Below, piece after piece: positions 23,676 through 34,142 of a stretch of DNA of 64,000 bases; the first letter of the stretch is position 1, and every line of letters starts with the position of its first letter. Location of the stretch: the NCBI GenBank assembly GCA_946122785.1, contig CAMGYJ010000011.1, forward strand, positions 20,213,007 through 20,277,006, written 5' to 3'. The notes under the pieces were generated by a model. The model had not been told where the DNA came from. It saw only the letters and a program-made list of their open reading frames with translations, and did not search any database. Made by a program: the position numbers and the translations under genes. Source of the stretch: Linum tenue (Eukaryota; Streptophyta; Magnoliopsida; Malpighiales; Linaceae).

Positions 23676-23768
23676 GACAGAGCATATTAGAACGAGTGAG
23701 CGGAAGTTTTCGAAGAAAACCCTAGAACGAAAAAAGGGGAAAGTCAGAGAGAGATCAAGAAAATATCT

Positions 23769-23780
23769 CCTCTGATACCA
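23769..23780 (-). other. Primer-binding site of Copia 1
   Basis: The minus strand reads TGGTATCAGAGG directly after the 5' LTR, matching initiator tRNA-Met at 11 of 12 usual positions. Confidence 0.85.
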
Positions 23781-23960
23781 TGTTGATCTTGGAAGAAAGA
23801 AAATGTCTACATGTGCATTAATGAAACGGTAACTTTACAGTGTTACTTATTACATGTATATATATTATATCTGTTCAAATAACCAATACAACATTATAGT
23901 AAACAAATATTACAATACAAGACCTATACTACTAATTCTTTACAATTGAGTCCTCCAACA
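23781..23960 (-). repeat. 5' LTR of Copia 1
   Basis: 180 bp, TGTTGATC...CTCCAACA in plus orientation, matching 3179-3357. Confidence 0.9.
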
Positions 23961-24257
23961 AAGTCCCAGAAATCAAAGTGAAGGATTTATTTCCACCACG
24001 GCATCTTCTTCCACTTACTTCCTTCTTCTCGTTGGCTTCTTTTCTTTAATTTTGAAACCCCTAAAATCAAGCCCCAAATCGGATTTCACTACGGTGAAAA
24101 GAGACTATGGAGCCCTGACATACCCACCGCCATCGTCGTTTTCCTCCGAAGTACCCACACGAATTGCAGGAGAAAGTCTTCGATTCCGACCCCACCATGA
24201 GCGCCGACATGGAGAAAAGCTTCGATTCGAACCCGACTTCTTCACCGCCCTCCTTTC

Positions 24258-24553
24258 AATTTGATAATTATAATAAATTTTTATGTTTTATTTATTTTAT
24301 TGTAAAAATAAGTTAGAAACTATAAAATATTATATTTTATTAAATATATTATTTTTTAATTACCATGTCAATTAATTAACGGTCAACTTTGAGAGTTGAC
24401 TGCCACATCAGACAAAATTAACGGAGTTGGACAGATAGTGACCAAATTTAAAAGGTTTAACTAATTTTAGTGACCACGAATAGAATTAAATATTTTTATT
24501 GACCAAACATGAACTTTTTTGGTAAACCCAGTGACCAACCATGCAATTTACCC
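24258..24553 (-). repeat. Right TIR of the Mutator-like element
   Basis: Inverted counterpart of 2623-2896, ending GCAATTTACCC. Confidence 0.7.
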
Positions 24554-24846
24554 AAAAACAGCTTTGTTTGAGAAGGGTATTGAGATTTTGGAAATTGACC
24601 TAAACAAGTTAATTACAAAAGGGAGATTGTTAAGCGTCGACGAGATGACATCTATGCTAGGGATGCTAGTCATGATGATGGTGAAAGTACCCATGACATT
24701 GGTGGTGGACTGGTGGTACTGATGATGACTACCCTAGCTATTATGATGCACATCGTTATTTGGATTTATAGTGTGTATTTGAAATTTTGGTTTGCATTTG
24801 AATTCTAGCTTGTGTTTGATGAGTGATGTGACTAAACTTCAATACC
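24554..24846. other. Unassigned stretch
   Basis: A short plus-strand open stretch (24519-24722) has no recognisable domain. Nothing else is seen. Confidence 0.4.
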
Positions 24847-24851
24847 AACAG

Positions 24852-26242
24852 TGACTCGCTATGACACAAATCCTAACAATGGCCAAGTGTAACCAATGAA
24901 AGGGACTGCAGTATAATGGCTCAAGTAATAAATATCGAATCCACGGGTCTCTAGAGTTACTATTACTCAGCTTCAGTTCATTATCTAGCAAAACAGATTA
25001 AGATGAAAGAACTAAAACTACTCTAGCAAACTACAGTTAAAGTTAATCTAATTACAGGTTGGGAACTCACTTAGGTATGATTCCCCCTAGCCACTAGCCA
25101 GATTAACGATCGATGATTTCTAACTTGTTTCACTTCATTCACAATGCGGAGAATCCTTGACTAGACCTTGAGTCTCGACTAAAGGAACAAGGCCCTCTTG
25201 AGTCAATTGCCTAGAGGGACGTATCCTTCTCTAGAACAATCGATCAAGGCGTTCTGAACTAGACTCCCTCTATCGAATGAGGTTCTCAATCGATACAAAG
25301 CAGTGAATCAACCCTCGACTAAAGCAATCGATCCACTACTATCAATCTATGGTGCTCTATTGACCTAATCAGGTATTCGCTCTCATAGGATCAAAGCAGA
25401 ATCAATAATCTCGACTAAAGCAGAATTGAATCGTGAAAACATGCATAGATTGAATATGAACTCAAGATTATCAAGTCAGAGTACTCATACAATCATCCAA
25501 TCAAACAAACATGGCTAGGGTTCCTCAAAACCTAAGTGAAGGGAAGTTACTCCATAGAGAAGAGAGAGACTGCAGTAAGAATCTTCAGATGATCAGTCTT
25601 CAAGTCCGGGCTTGTTCCTCGAGCTTCCAAGGCGAAGAAATCCTCCAATTCCACTCCAAGAATGCCCTTAAATCGCCCTCTCTTTCTTTGGTTCATCCCT
25701 TGGGTGTTTGGGATCCAAAACCCAGCTCCCCCTCTCCAAAAATCGCAAAACAGCTTTTATACCCGCTGAAACTCGCACCCCCTACTTGCACGGCCCTGCA
25801 AATTGAAGTTTTGGCCGTGCAGACCCCTTGGGAAACCCGCACGACCGTGCAGAATTTCACACGGCCGTGCACAATTTCCAGCATGCACTCCTAAGTTTCG
25901 TTGATCTCGTTTGAGCTCGTTTGACCTCCGATTCAGTCGCCGTTTGATCCCAGACGCTCGTAGTATCGTCCTCTTTATTTTCATAACAAACTTGCATGAT
26001 TCTTTGTCCATAAAGTGAGGTAGAAATCCATTCTTCTTCAGGTCATGGCCGAGTTTCTTCTCCCGAATCGTCAATTGATCTCTGATTGACTTGAAACTTG
26101 CGCCTATACTTCACTTTATGTGCTAGGACCTGAAATGTGAGAAAGGAACACAATCTAGCATAAAATAGGCCAAAGACACGATAATTCAAGCTCAAACAAT
26201 CAAGAAACAAAGGGGAAAACATGTGCAAATACCGAGTCATCA
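24852..26242 (-). mobile_element. Solo LTR of an Athila/Tat-like Gypsy element
   Basis: The 1391-bp segment begins TGACTCGC and ends GAGTCATCA, flanked by a perfect AACAG duplication (24847-24851 and 26243-26247). On the minus strand its start (TGATGACTCGG...CACATGTTTT, then TTTCAGGTCCTA) parallels the LTR at 60654 (TGATACGAGTC...CACATTTTACC, then TTTCAGATCCTA). Both carry CACGGCCGTGC-like or GACCGTGAA-like motifs (25790-25880 here). No internal domain flanks it, so it looks like the product of LTR-LTR recombination. Confidence 0.8.
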
Positions 26243-26247
26243 AACAG

Positions 26248-27170
26248 CTGACCAAAGAAGATGTGAACCATCGATTAAAGTGATCATCTAATTATCGAAT
26301 TGTTTGTATCAAATTAGGATGAACAAATATATACAATTTAAGTTACAAAACATAAGTTAACTATTAATAAGATAAGTGGCGGACTGATTATTTTACATAG
26401 GGGTGTCCTGTCTTAAAAATTAATTAAATTAAAAATTAAATAATTACCAAATAAGAAAATATCCGATTTGTACAAATTACAACAAAGTACACGACGTGTT
26501 TCGTATACTTTAAAAATTATAAAATAAATTTGGTGTCTAACATTGCTATACAAATCTCTCTAGGTAAATCCTACTAGACAAGAAGAACCCGTAATTGGGT
26601 TTAATCGTTAGCTTTTGAAAATATTTAGGGATAAGGATTAACTTTTTATTATTATTTGGATTTAAAATACATGAACAAATGAGTTGCAGTATAATGAAAC
26701 ATATGTTTCCTAATAGTAGCAGTGACCCAACTTCAAATCACAATGGTTGTCCCTTAATTTATTTTATTTACCTATACGCAAACTATTATGGGGTTGGGTT
26801 CTTCTTTTCATTCTTCTTTGGCACATACGGTTGAGATCGGAGGTATTTGGCCTCAAGCTCATCTCGTGGATCTTTGATTCTTTTAGACAAGTTGTTTCCA
26901 AATTTTAAGAGTGTTCTTCTACTATTTAAATATTTTTTTCACTCATACGCAAACTACTACTAAAGCTGAATGATATTTTTTTAAAATTTTAAAGATTCTG
27001 GAACACTTCTAAAGTCTCATGGGTACGCTACTACATAAGATGAGATTACTAAACAATAAACATAAAATTTAACACAGATTACTAAACTATTTTTGTTTTT
27101 TCTTGATTCAGGATATCATTTTTAGCTTAAACCCCCTAATATAGGTTAGCCTAAGCAATTCAACTTCAAT
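26248..27170. other. Non-coding stretch upstream of the hydrolase pseudogene
   Basis: AT-rich, with no recognisable gene. The last few hundred bases would have held the promoter of the dienelactone hydrolase gene starting at 27229, but I see no distinct TATA motif to name. Confidence 0.4.
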
Positions 27171-27239
27171 AAGTTGGAAGCAACGACTGGGACGAAAGTG
27201 AGACAATATTGTTACAGTAGTAGCAGCGATGTCAGGGCC

Positions 27240-27594
27240 TGTTAACAGATTTGTGAGGAGAAACCCTAAGTCTTCTCTTGCTTTTCTCATTAGAAATCAC
27301 AGCTTATATAGCTGGATAGAACAGTACAAAGCTCTCTAGTGTTGCTTACATTTCAAGAAAGAAGACAAATCTTGCAAGGAAAGAAAGGACAGTCCGAAAA
27401 GGGTAAAAGTTACAAATGACAAGTTCAGGTACTACTTGGCACTTTGCCAGAAACGACATCACTCCAAGACCTCTTCTTCACTTCCGTTTTAATCAACTCG
27501 GTGTCGTTTGGTGTCGTATTCTTCTCCCCTGCTCATGTGCTGTCGACCGTTGCAGGATTCAAATGGGGTGAAAATCCCTCATTTTCCCCTGATA
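27240..27594 (-). repeat. 3' LTR of Copia 2
   Basis: 355 bp. The following C-run (27595-27606) is the minus-strand polypurine tract. Confidence 0.92.
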
Positions 27595-27734
27595 CCCCCC
27601 CCCCCCTGGCAAGCTGGTGGGCAGATGTTGAGGACATCAAGTTTGGAGAGAAGCAGTGAGAAAGGCGCAGGTGGAAGCGGCTTTGTGAAGAGGTCTGCTA
27701 GTTGGAGAACTGAAGAGACATGGAGGACCTTCAC

Positions 27735-30700
27735 TATTTTGTCCAGAATCTTCTCACGAACGAAGTGGCAGTCGAGTTCGATGTGCTTCGTTTGTTCGTG
27801 AAAAGTTGGATTTTCAGCAATATAGATCGCTGACTGATTGTCGCAGTAGAGTGTTGCTGGCTGAGGATGATGAATTTGAAATTCATTGAGAAGGTAAAGT
27901 AACCATTGGACCTCACAAGTTGTATATGCGAGAGCTCTGTACTCAGCCTCACAAGAGGATCTTGAATTGGTGGTCTGTTTCTTGCTTTTCTAGGAAATCA
28001 TGGAATCCACAAGATACACACAGTAGCCAGTGACAGATCTTCTTGTGTCCACGCAAGCATCCAAGTCTGAGTCACTGAAGGCCTTCATATGTAGAGTAGA
28101 AGAAGCTGGGAAGAAGAGCCCAGATGAAGGTGCGGACTTGAGGTAGCGCAAGATCCTGAGAACTGCTTTGTAATGATCATTGCTGGGGTTGGACATGTAC
28201 TGGCTGACCTGCTGGGTTGCATAGCTTATGTCTGACCTTGTTGTAGTGAGGTAGATGAGTTTGCCCACTAGTCTCCTGTAGGTCTCTGGATTAGGAAAGG
28301 GATCGGAATGTTCAGCTGATAAATGATGCTTGTAATCCATAGGAGTAGTGGATGGTTTTGAGTTGAGAAGATATGCTTCCTCAAGAATCTCCAATGTATA
28401 CTTTCTTTGAGAAATGTGAATCCCTTTTTTTCTTCTGGCAAGTTCAATACAAAGGAAAAATTTCAAATTTCTCATGTCTTTGATGCTGAATGTTTGATGT
28501 AGAAATGTCTTCAGGTTTTGAATTTCATCCAGATTGTTTCCTCCAAATACCAAATCATCCACATAAACCAATATACAGGTGTAGGAGGAACCTGTGGATT
28601 TGTAGAAGATTGAGTGATCCACTTTGCTTGGAGAGTAGCCTTGTTATTGCAGTTTGGTTGCCAGTTTTGTGAACCACTGCCTTGATGCTTGTTTTAGCCC
28701 ATAGATGGATTTCTTGAGGCGGCAGACTGGATTTTTGAAACCTAGAGGGGGAATGTAGCCAGGTGGGAGTTTCATGTAAACCTCCTGATCCAGATCGCCA
28801 TGTAGAAACTAGAAAGGCGTTATTGACATCTAATTGTTGGATATGCCAATTCTGAGATGGAGCAATAGCTAGGAACAGTCTGATAGTGGTCATTTTCACT
28901 ACAGGAGCAAAAGTGTCCTGATAATCCACTCCTTCCTGTTAACTGTACCCTTTGGCTACAAGTCTTGCTTTCTGTCTTTCCAAACTACCATATGCCAAAT
29001 GCTTGTTTTTATAGACCCACTTGTTCCCCACTGCTTTCTTCCCAAGTGGGAGTTCAACCACATCCCAAGTTTTGTTGCCTTCCAAAGCCTTTGTTTCAGT
29101 TGTCATTGCATCATTCCATTCTGGAAACAGAATGGCTTCCTTGTATGATTCTGGCTCTTTAAGTGATGAAATGCTCAGAACAAAATGTTTGTGATTAGGA
29201 GATAAAGTATAATAGTCAATGATTGATGATAGTGAATGCTTCATACCTGGAGATGCTAACTGATTGGGATGACTGGTTGAAGAATGCTGCTGAAGCAGGT
29301 TACAATGATATTGTTGTAGGTGGGAATGTAGTTTGATGGTTCTAGTTGATTTGTGGACAGGGATAGGGTCTGTTTGCGGTGGTGTTGGTGTAGGAGAAGG
29401 GGACTCCTGATTGGAGTCATCTTCAGTATCTGTTTCAAAGTGATGATCCATATTAGGTGGGGAAGGGTCAGTTGGAGTTGGAGAAGGAGGGTAAGATGGA
29501 CTTGAGTCATCAAATAAGGCTGGATCAGAGGGAGTTGAGTAGGCTGGGTTTTGGTTTGGGGTAGGATTGTGAAAGGAGAATATGTGTTCATGAAACTGAA
29601 CATCTCTGGATACAAAAACATCATGAGTGAGAAGGTCATAAATTTTGTAACCCTTCATTCCATTTTAAAAACCAATGAATACTCTTTTCCTATCTCTAGG
29701 CTCAAACTTCCCTATGTGATTGCCTAGGGTACTAGCAAAACATAAGCATGCAAAGACTCTGAGATCAGCCAGGTCTGGTGGTTCATTGTGGAGTTTTTTA
29801 TATGGTGCTTGATTCCCAAGAACAAGAGTGGGAACCCTGTTGATTAAGTAGACTGAATGTTTGACACAGTCTCCCCAAAAAGCAGGAGGAAGATTGGCCT
29901 GAAATTTGAGGGCCCTGGAAACAGCTAGAATATGCTGATGCTTCCTCTCTACTTGGCTATTTTGTTGAGGAGTCTCAACACAGCTCAACTCATGAAGGAT
30001 GCCAGTTTGGTTAAAGAAATCAGTCATGATGAATTCTTTACCCTGGTCACTCCTAATTCTTTTGACTTTGGTTTGAAACTGTCTTTCTGCATAGGAACAG
30101 AAAGCTTAAAGTTGTGGTCTGGCTTCTGATTTAGTTTGTAAAAGGATTAACCAAGTCATCCTACCGTAATCATCAACAATTGTGAGAAAATACTTGAAAC
30201 CATCATAACTAGGGACATGATTTGGTCCCCAGATGTCAACATGTAGCAAGTCAAAAACTTGTTTGGTTACAGAAGTACTGGAAGAAAATGGAATTCTCTT
30301 CTTCCTAGCAAAATGACAGACATCACAGGCTATAGAGCTGTTTGTATGTATCTGTGGACAAAATGTTTGCAAAAGGGGCACTTTTGAATGAGAGACATGG
30401 CCTAATCTATGGTGCCAGATATCAAAGGCTTGTGTGCTGGCAGCTGAGATGAGTTTTGGTGAGTTGGTATCTACATGGGTCTCAAGGTGGTAAAGGCCAG
30501 AGGAGAGCTTAGCAGAACCAGTCATCCTCCTCATTTGCATATCCTAGATCAAGCAGACATTGGAAAAGAAGGTAAGGCAAAGAGATTTGTCTTTGGTCAG
30601 TTGACCGACAGAGATCAGATTGAAGTTGAATTGAGGAACAAATAAGGCTTCATGTAAAATTAGCCCAACAACACAGGTGACAGTGCCTATGTGTGTTGCT

Positions 30701-30843
30701 TGTACTTTATCTTCTGCTGGCAGGGTAATGAAGATGTTGTTTATGCTTCTGTAGTTTGTCAAATAGCTAAGGGAACAAACTATGTGGTCAGAAGCTCCAG
30801 TGTCAAGAATCCAGGTTTGGTAATGTGGTGTTTTGTCACTCAC
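27735..30843 (-). pseudogene. Copia 2 protease-integrase-RT-RNase H region, broken
   Basis: Minus-strand segments are as follows. 30843-30544 has the protease motif WILDTGASDHIV. 30540-29665 is integrase: HHRLGHVSHSKVPLLQ with its CDVCHFARKK zinc end, then the core VDIWGPNHVPSYDGFKYF. 29658-28939 is an acidic Pro/Ser-rich linker and the RT start ([10 protein letters not shown]). 28929-28555 and 28622-27990 are RT ([20 protein letters not shown]) running into RNase H (SDLDACVDTRRSVTGYCVY). Decayed RNase H continues to about 27735. Frameshifts and stops lie between segments. Confidence 0.88.
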
Positions 30844-30942
30844 ATTAAGCAGAAATTTACTTGGGGAGTTTGCTGGTTTGGTGGTGAAAGTAGCAGCAGT
30901 GAAGGGAGAATTGCACTGGTGGAAGGCCTTGGATTACCTTTG

Positions 30943-32075
30943 TCATTCATGAGGGACATCAGTTTCATGTAATCTGCCTTGGTGAACTTCACCTCTTGGG
31001 GTAGATCTTCTGAACTGGTTGTGTTCACTTGATGTTTGTTGCGTGGGGGTCTTCTTGGGTTTGGATAGCCATGTTTGCTGAAACATTTTGTCCTCTGTAT
31101 GACCTTGTTTCTTGCAGAAAGTACACTCAAGTGGTTTGCCAGATGGATTGGAGGATCTGGTATTCATCCCTAGGGGCCAGCCATGCTTATGGTAGCAAGT
31201 CTCTTCTGTGTGGCCTAAGAACTTGCAATGAGTGCAATAAGGGCGTGACCTTCTGATTTGAGCATTGTTGCTGGTCTGAGCTGCAAGAGTCGTTGCTTCT
31301 GCTGAGAGAACTTTTGAAGGCAGTGTGCCATTCTGCTGTCTTTCATACTGCAGCATCCTCTGGAAGACTCGATCTATGAATGGCAGATCATCACCAAAAA
31401 GGAATTGGGATCTGACACTGGAGAAGTGCTCATTCAATCCTCTCAGGAATTGGATGACATAATTTGTGTCCCTGTATGCAAATACCAATCTCATAGCAGC
31501 ACATGTTTCTCTACTTGTTGGTGTGCAGGTACAATGCTCAAGGGGCTGGTAGTTGTCTAATTCATCTCGAATTGCAATGATGTTTCCATAATACTCATTT
31601 ACTGACTGGATACCTGTTTGAGAGTGCTTAGAGATTCAGTAAGTTCAGCAATCCTTACCACATCACCTTGACCATAACGAGATCTGAGACGGTGCCATGC
31701 TTCAAGGGAAGTTTTGCATGACATAATGATCTTCCTGATGGTTGCTTCAACAGCCTGCTGGATCCATGAGAGAACCATGACATTGTTCCTGTTCCAAGCC
31801 CAAGCATTTGGATGATCTGCGCCTGGATGAGGAATGGAACCATTGATGAACCCAAGCTTGTTCTTGGCTCTCAAAGCATTCAGCATGGCCTGACTCCAAT
31901 CATTGTAGTTGGCGGGGGTAAGTTTCTCACCCACTAACAACAACACTGGTTGTTCAGAGCCATGGAGATAATAGGGGTCTGCCATGGGATCAGCAGGAGG
32001 ATTGACAACAACAGCATTTGCAGCTTCATTTGCAGCGTTGTTGAGTGGATCGTTGGGCTGGGGATTGCCAGCCAT
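30943..32075 (-). pseudogene. Copia 2 gag (capsid and nucleocapsid), broken
   Basis: The start at 32075 reads MAGNPQPNDPLNNAANEAAN. The capsid stretch KLTPANYNDWSQAMLNALRA follows. After a frame break, 31494-30943 holds zinc knuckle CTHCKFLGHTEETC (CX2CX4HX4C) and a second, CTFCKKQGHTEDKM, whose last Cys is replaced. The gag fold resembles the UBN2/retrotran-gag family. At least one frameshift separates it from the protease. Confidence 0.87.
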
Positions 32076-32100
32076 TGCGGCGGCGGCTAGGGTTTATAGA

Positions 32101-32339
32101 GGCTCTAATACCATGTTAAGAACCAGTTGATCCCAATAACTCGAGTTGTTGGGAGAAGCTTCTGTTGGATCTTATACAGGCCCATGTATGGTACTTAACC
32201 ACTTCCTTACACGCCCCCTCAAACGAAAGCCGACTCATGGGTTTGAAGTTTGCACGGGCCCGCCAAACCATGTGCTTGAAAGACAACGGTTAATATTGGG
32301 GGTCGTGAGGACTTGAACACGTGACCTCAAGGACAAACC
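32101..32339 (-). mobile_element. TRIM-like fragment in the Copia 2 leader
   Basis: On the minus strand a G-rich purine run (32224-32212) is followed by a 98-bp LTR-like unit (TGTAAGGAAGTGG...GGTTCTTAACA, 32211-32114) and then by a second primer-site-like TGGTATTAGAGCC (32113-32101). The element's own primer site is upstream at 32351. The order core, purine tract, LTR, primer site is that of the 3' part of a terminal-repeat retrotransposon in miniature. It fills the space where the Copia leader should run directly into gag. Confidence 0.5.
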
Positions 32340-32352
32340 AGCTCTGATACCA
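32340..32352 (-). other. Primer-binding site of Copia 2
   Basis: The minus strand reads TGGTATCAGAGCTG right after the LTR end; matches initiator tRNA-Met. Confidence 0.88.
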
Positions 32353-32707
32353 TGTCAACAGATTTGTGAGGAGAAACCCTAAGTCTTCTCTTGCTTTTCT
32401 CATTAGAAATCACAGCTTATATAGCTGGATAGAATAGTACAAAGCTCACTGGTGTTGCTTACATTTCAAGAAAGAAGACAAATCTTGCAAGGAAAAAAAG
32501 GACAGCCCGGAAAGGGAAAAAATTACAAATGACAAGTTCAGGTACTACTTGGCACTTTGCCAGAAACGACATCACTCCAAGACCTCTTCTTCACTTCCGT
32601 TTTAAGCAACCCCGTGTTGTTTGGTGTCGTCTTCTTCTCCCCTGCTCCTGTGCTGTCGACCGTTGCAGGATTCAAATGGGGTGAAAATCCCTCGTTTTCC
32701 CCTGATA
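32353..32707 (-). repeat. 5' LTR of Copia 2
   Basis: 355 bp, pairs with 27240-27594. Confidence 0.92.
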
Positions 32708-34142
32708 GGGCCTCAATGCTGTGAAAATCATCCAACTTTGAACTCAGCAAGTGGAGCTGGGCTTGGGCATCTAGAGAAAGTGGCTGGCCTCGATTCCTAT
32801 GTCGCCGGCTCTCCTGATTCCAATCCGCCATTGTTTTCGTCTCTGATATCTTTGGTACGTACGTCTGTCCCCCTCCTCTTTTTCTGTCCTCTATTTCCCA
32901 GCTCTGCATTCGGTTGACGAGGGTTTCTGTGTCTTTGGGTCTTGATTTATCTTGCAAGATATGATGCTCCGAATTTGAGGTATGTTTGTCCTCTATATCC
33001 AATTGGTCTTGTTTGCATTTTACAACAAATAGACTCCCAATAATGGATAATCTTCGCATATGTATGGAGTCTTTTTGTGGAAGTAGTGGTTGTTCTCTTT
33101 GTTTTTGGTGCTTTCGATGGTTTCCTGATTTCAGAGTTGTTTCAATTGAAGGAAGTTTGCAGACAAGGTTGCAGTTGCTGGGTACTATGTGGTTGTTCCT
33201 GACTTCTTCTATGGAGATCCTTAAGTTCCTGGTAACGCAGAGAGGACCATGAAAATCTAGTTACAAGATCATGGACCGGTTAGTTCTAACCATCTGCTTT
33301 TTCATAACCCTAATTTGCTCATCTTGAAAGAACCACTTGCAACTTGTCAATGTCCATGCTTTTGCTTGGCTGCCCTTTCTTTCGTACGCAGGCAAAGGGA
33401 TTCGAAGATGTCAAGCCTGTCATCGAGAGCCTGAAAAGTAAAGGCGTCACTGCAATTGGAGCTATTTGTTTTTGCTGGGGTGGTATGATATTAGATACTA
33501 CTGCTTATAGAATCAATCCACCATTCTATTCATTTGTTGCGAATTGTGATCTTTGAACAAGCTAAGTACTTTGTGCTACTTCTCTCCATTTTGTCTCAGC
33601 CAAGGTTGTGGTTGAACTTGCAAAATAAGACAACAACATCAAGGCCGGGGTGTTCTGCCATCCTTCATTTGTCATGGTAGACGATATAAAAGGTCGGAGA
33701 TTGATCAGATCAGTTATTTCCCCCTGCAGAATGCAACGGCTTACTATTTTGCTATTTGTAGTCACAATTAAGCTAAATGTTCCTTAAAACTCTGCAGAGG
33801 TGAAGATCCCCTTGGCAATACTAGGAGCTGAGATTGACCAGATGTCTCCGCCAGCTCTCCTCAAACCGTTCGAAGCGATCCTTGCTGCTAAGCCTGGGGT
33901 AAGGAAGAAGTTATGGTTGGTAACTTTTTAACTGTTATATATTTCTGGGTGTGGAGCTACTGATGTTTTCCCTGTGTTTCTTACCTTTTGCTTTTCCAAA
34001 GGTCGACGCGTTTGTGAAGATTTTCCCTGGAGTTTCTAATGGATGGACTGTGAGGTACAACGTTGAAGATGAAGCTGCGGTGAAGGCTGTTGAGGAGGAT
34101 CAAAATGATGCATTGGAGTGGTTTGCTAAGTTTGTTAAGTGA

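Larger units (their letters stand above)
3179..23960 (-). mobile_element. Ty1/copia element 1, minus strand, carrying a nested Gypsy element
   Basis: Two 179-180 bp LTRs (3179-3357 and 23781-23960) begin TGTTGATCTTGG and end CTCCAACA. The flanking pentamers are GAGTC (3174-3178) and AAGTC (23961-23965), a target duplication with one change. On the minus strand the order is LTR, primer site, gag, zinc knuckle, protease, integrase, RT, RNase H, polypurine (poly-G) tract, LTR. The body is interrupted inside gag by the Gypsy element at 6640-22643. Removing that insertion leaves about 4.8 kb, a normal Copia length. Many frameshifts and stops make it non-autonomous now. Confidence 0.9.
2623..24553. 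mobile_element. Mutator-like (long-TIR) non-autonomous element, split by nested retrotransposons
   Basis: The first ~270 bp and the last ~295 bp are inverted copies of each other. Both begin near GGGAAATTGCA or GGGTAAATTGCA and share the order ACCAAAAA, GGTCACT, GTCCAACTCC, AATTTTGTCTGATGTGGC, AGTTGACCGTTAA. Long AT-rich TIRs fit a non-autonomous Mutator-like element. Without the nested insertions it would be about 1.1 kb, with a moderately GC-rich core (2900-3178 and 23961-24257) of unknown origin. No convincing target-site duplication is visible, so the exact tips and superfamily stay uncertain. Confidence 0.6.
27240..32707 (-). mobile_element. Ty1/copia element 2, minus strand, inserted in the hydrolase gene
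   Basis: Two 355-bp LTRs (27240-27594 and 32353-32707) differ at about 16 positions by eye. They are flanked by a perfect GGGCC duplication (27235-27239 and 32708-32712) that is itself hydrolase codon sequence. The tips are TGTTAACA / CCTGATA in plus orientation, so the usual CA end is TA. Minus-strand order: LTR, primer site, TRIM-like segment, gag, protease, integrase, RT, RNase H, poly-G tract, LTR. About 5.5 kb. Confidence 0.93.
27229..34142 (+). pseudogene. Dienelactone hydrolase family gene, disrupted by a Copia insertion in exon 1 and further mutations
   Basis: Exons: 27229-27239, 32708-32854, 33135-33278, 33392-33482, 33600-33692, 33798-33898 and 34002-34142, with GT..AG junctions. 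The protein starts MSGPQCCENHPTLN, a hallmark of plant DLH (alpha/beta hydrolase) proteins. It also has AGYYVVVPDFFYGDP, GFEDVKPVIESLKSKG, the nucleophile region CFCWG, HPSFVMVDDIK, LGAEIDQMSPPAL (catalytic Asp) and FPGVSNGWTVRYNVEDEAAV. Defects: a 5.5-kb Copia element after codon 3; a 1-bp frame loss near 32824; in-frame stops at 33222, 33258 and 33626; and the catalytic His of the usual HGWTVRY is Asn. Intact homologues are single-domain enzymes of about 240 residues that hydrolyse dienelactone-like esters or related substrates. Confidence 0.9.

Noticed and set aside
2614..24562. A 9-bp target duplication for the long-TIR element
   Set aside because: The flanks GAACATCAG and AAAAACAGC do not match convincingly, so no duplication is claimed.
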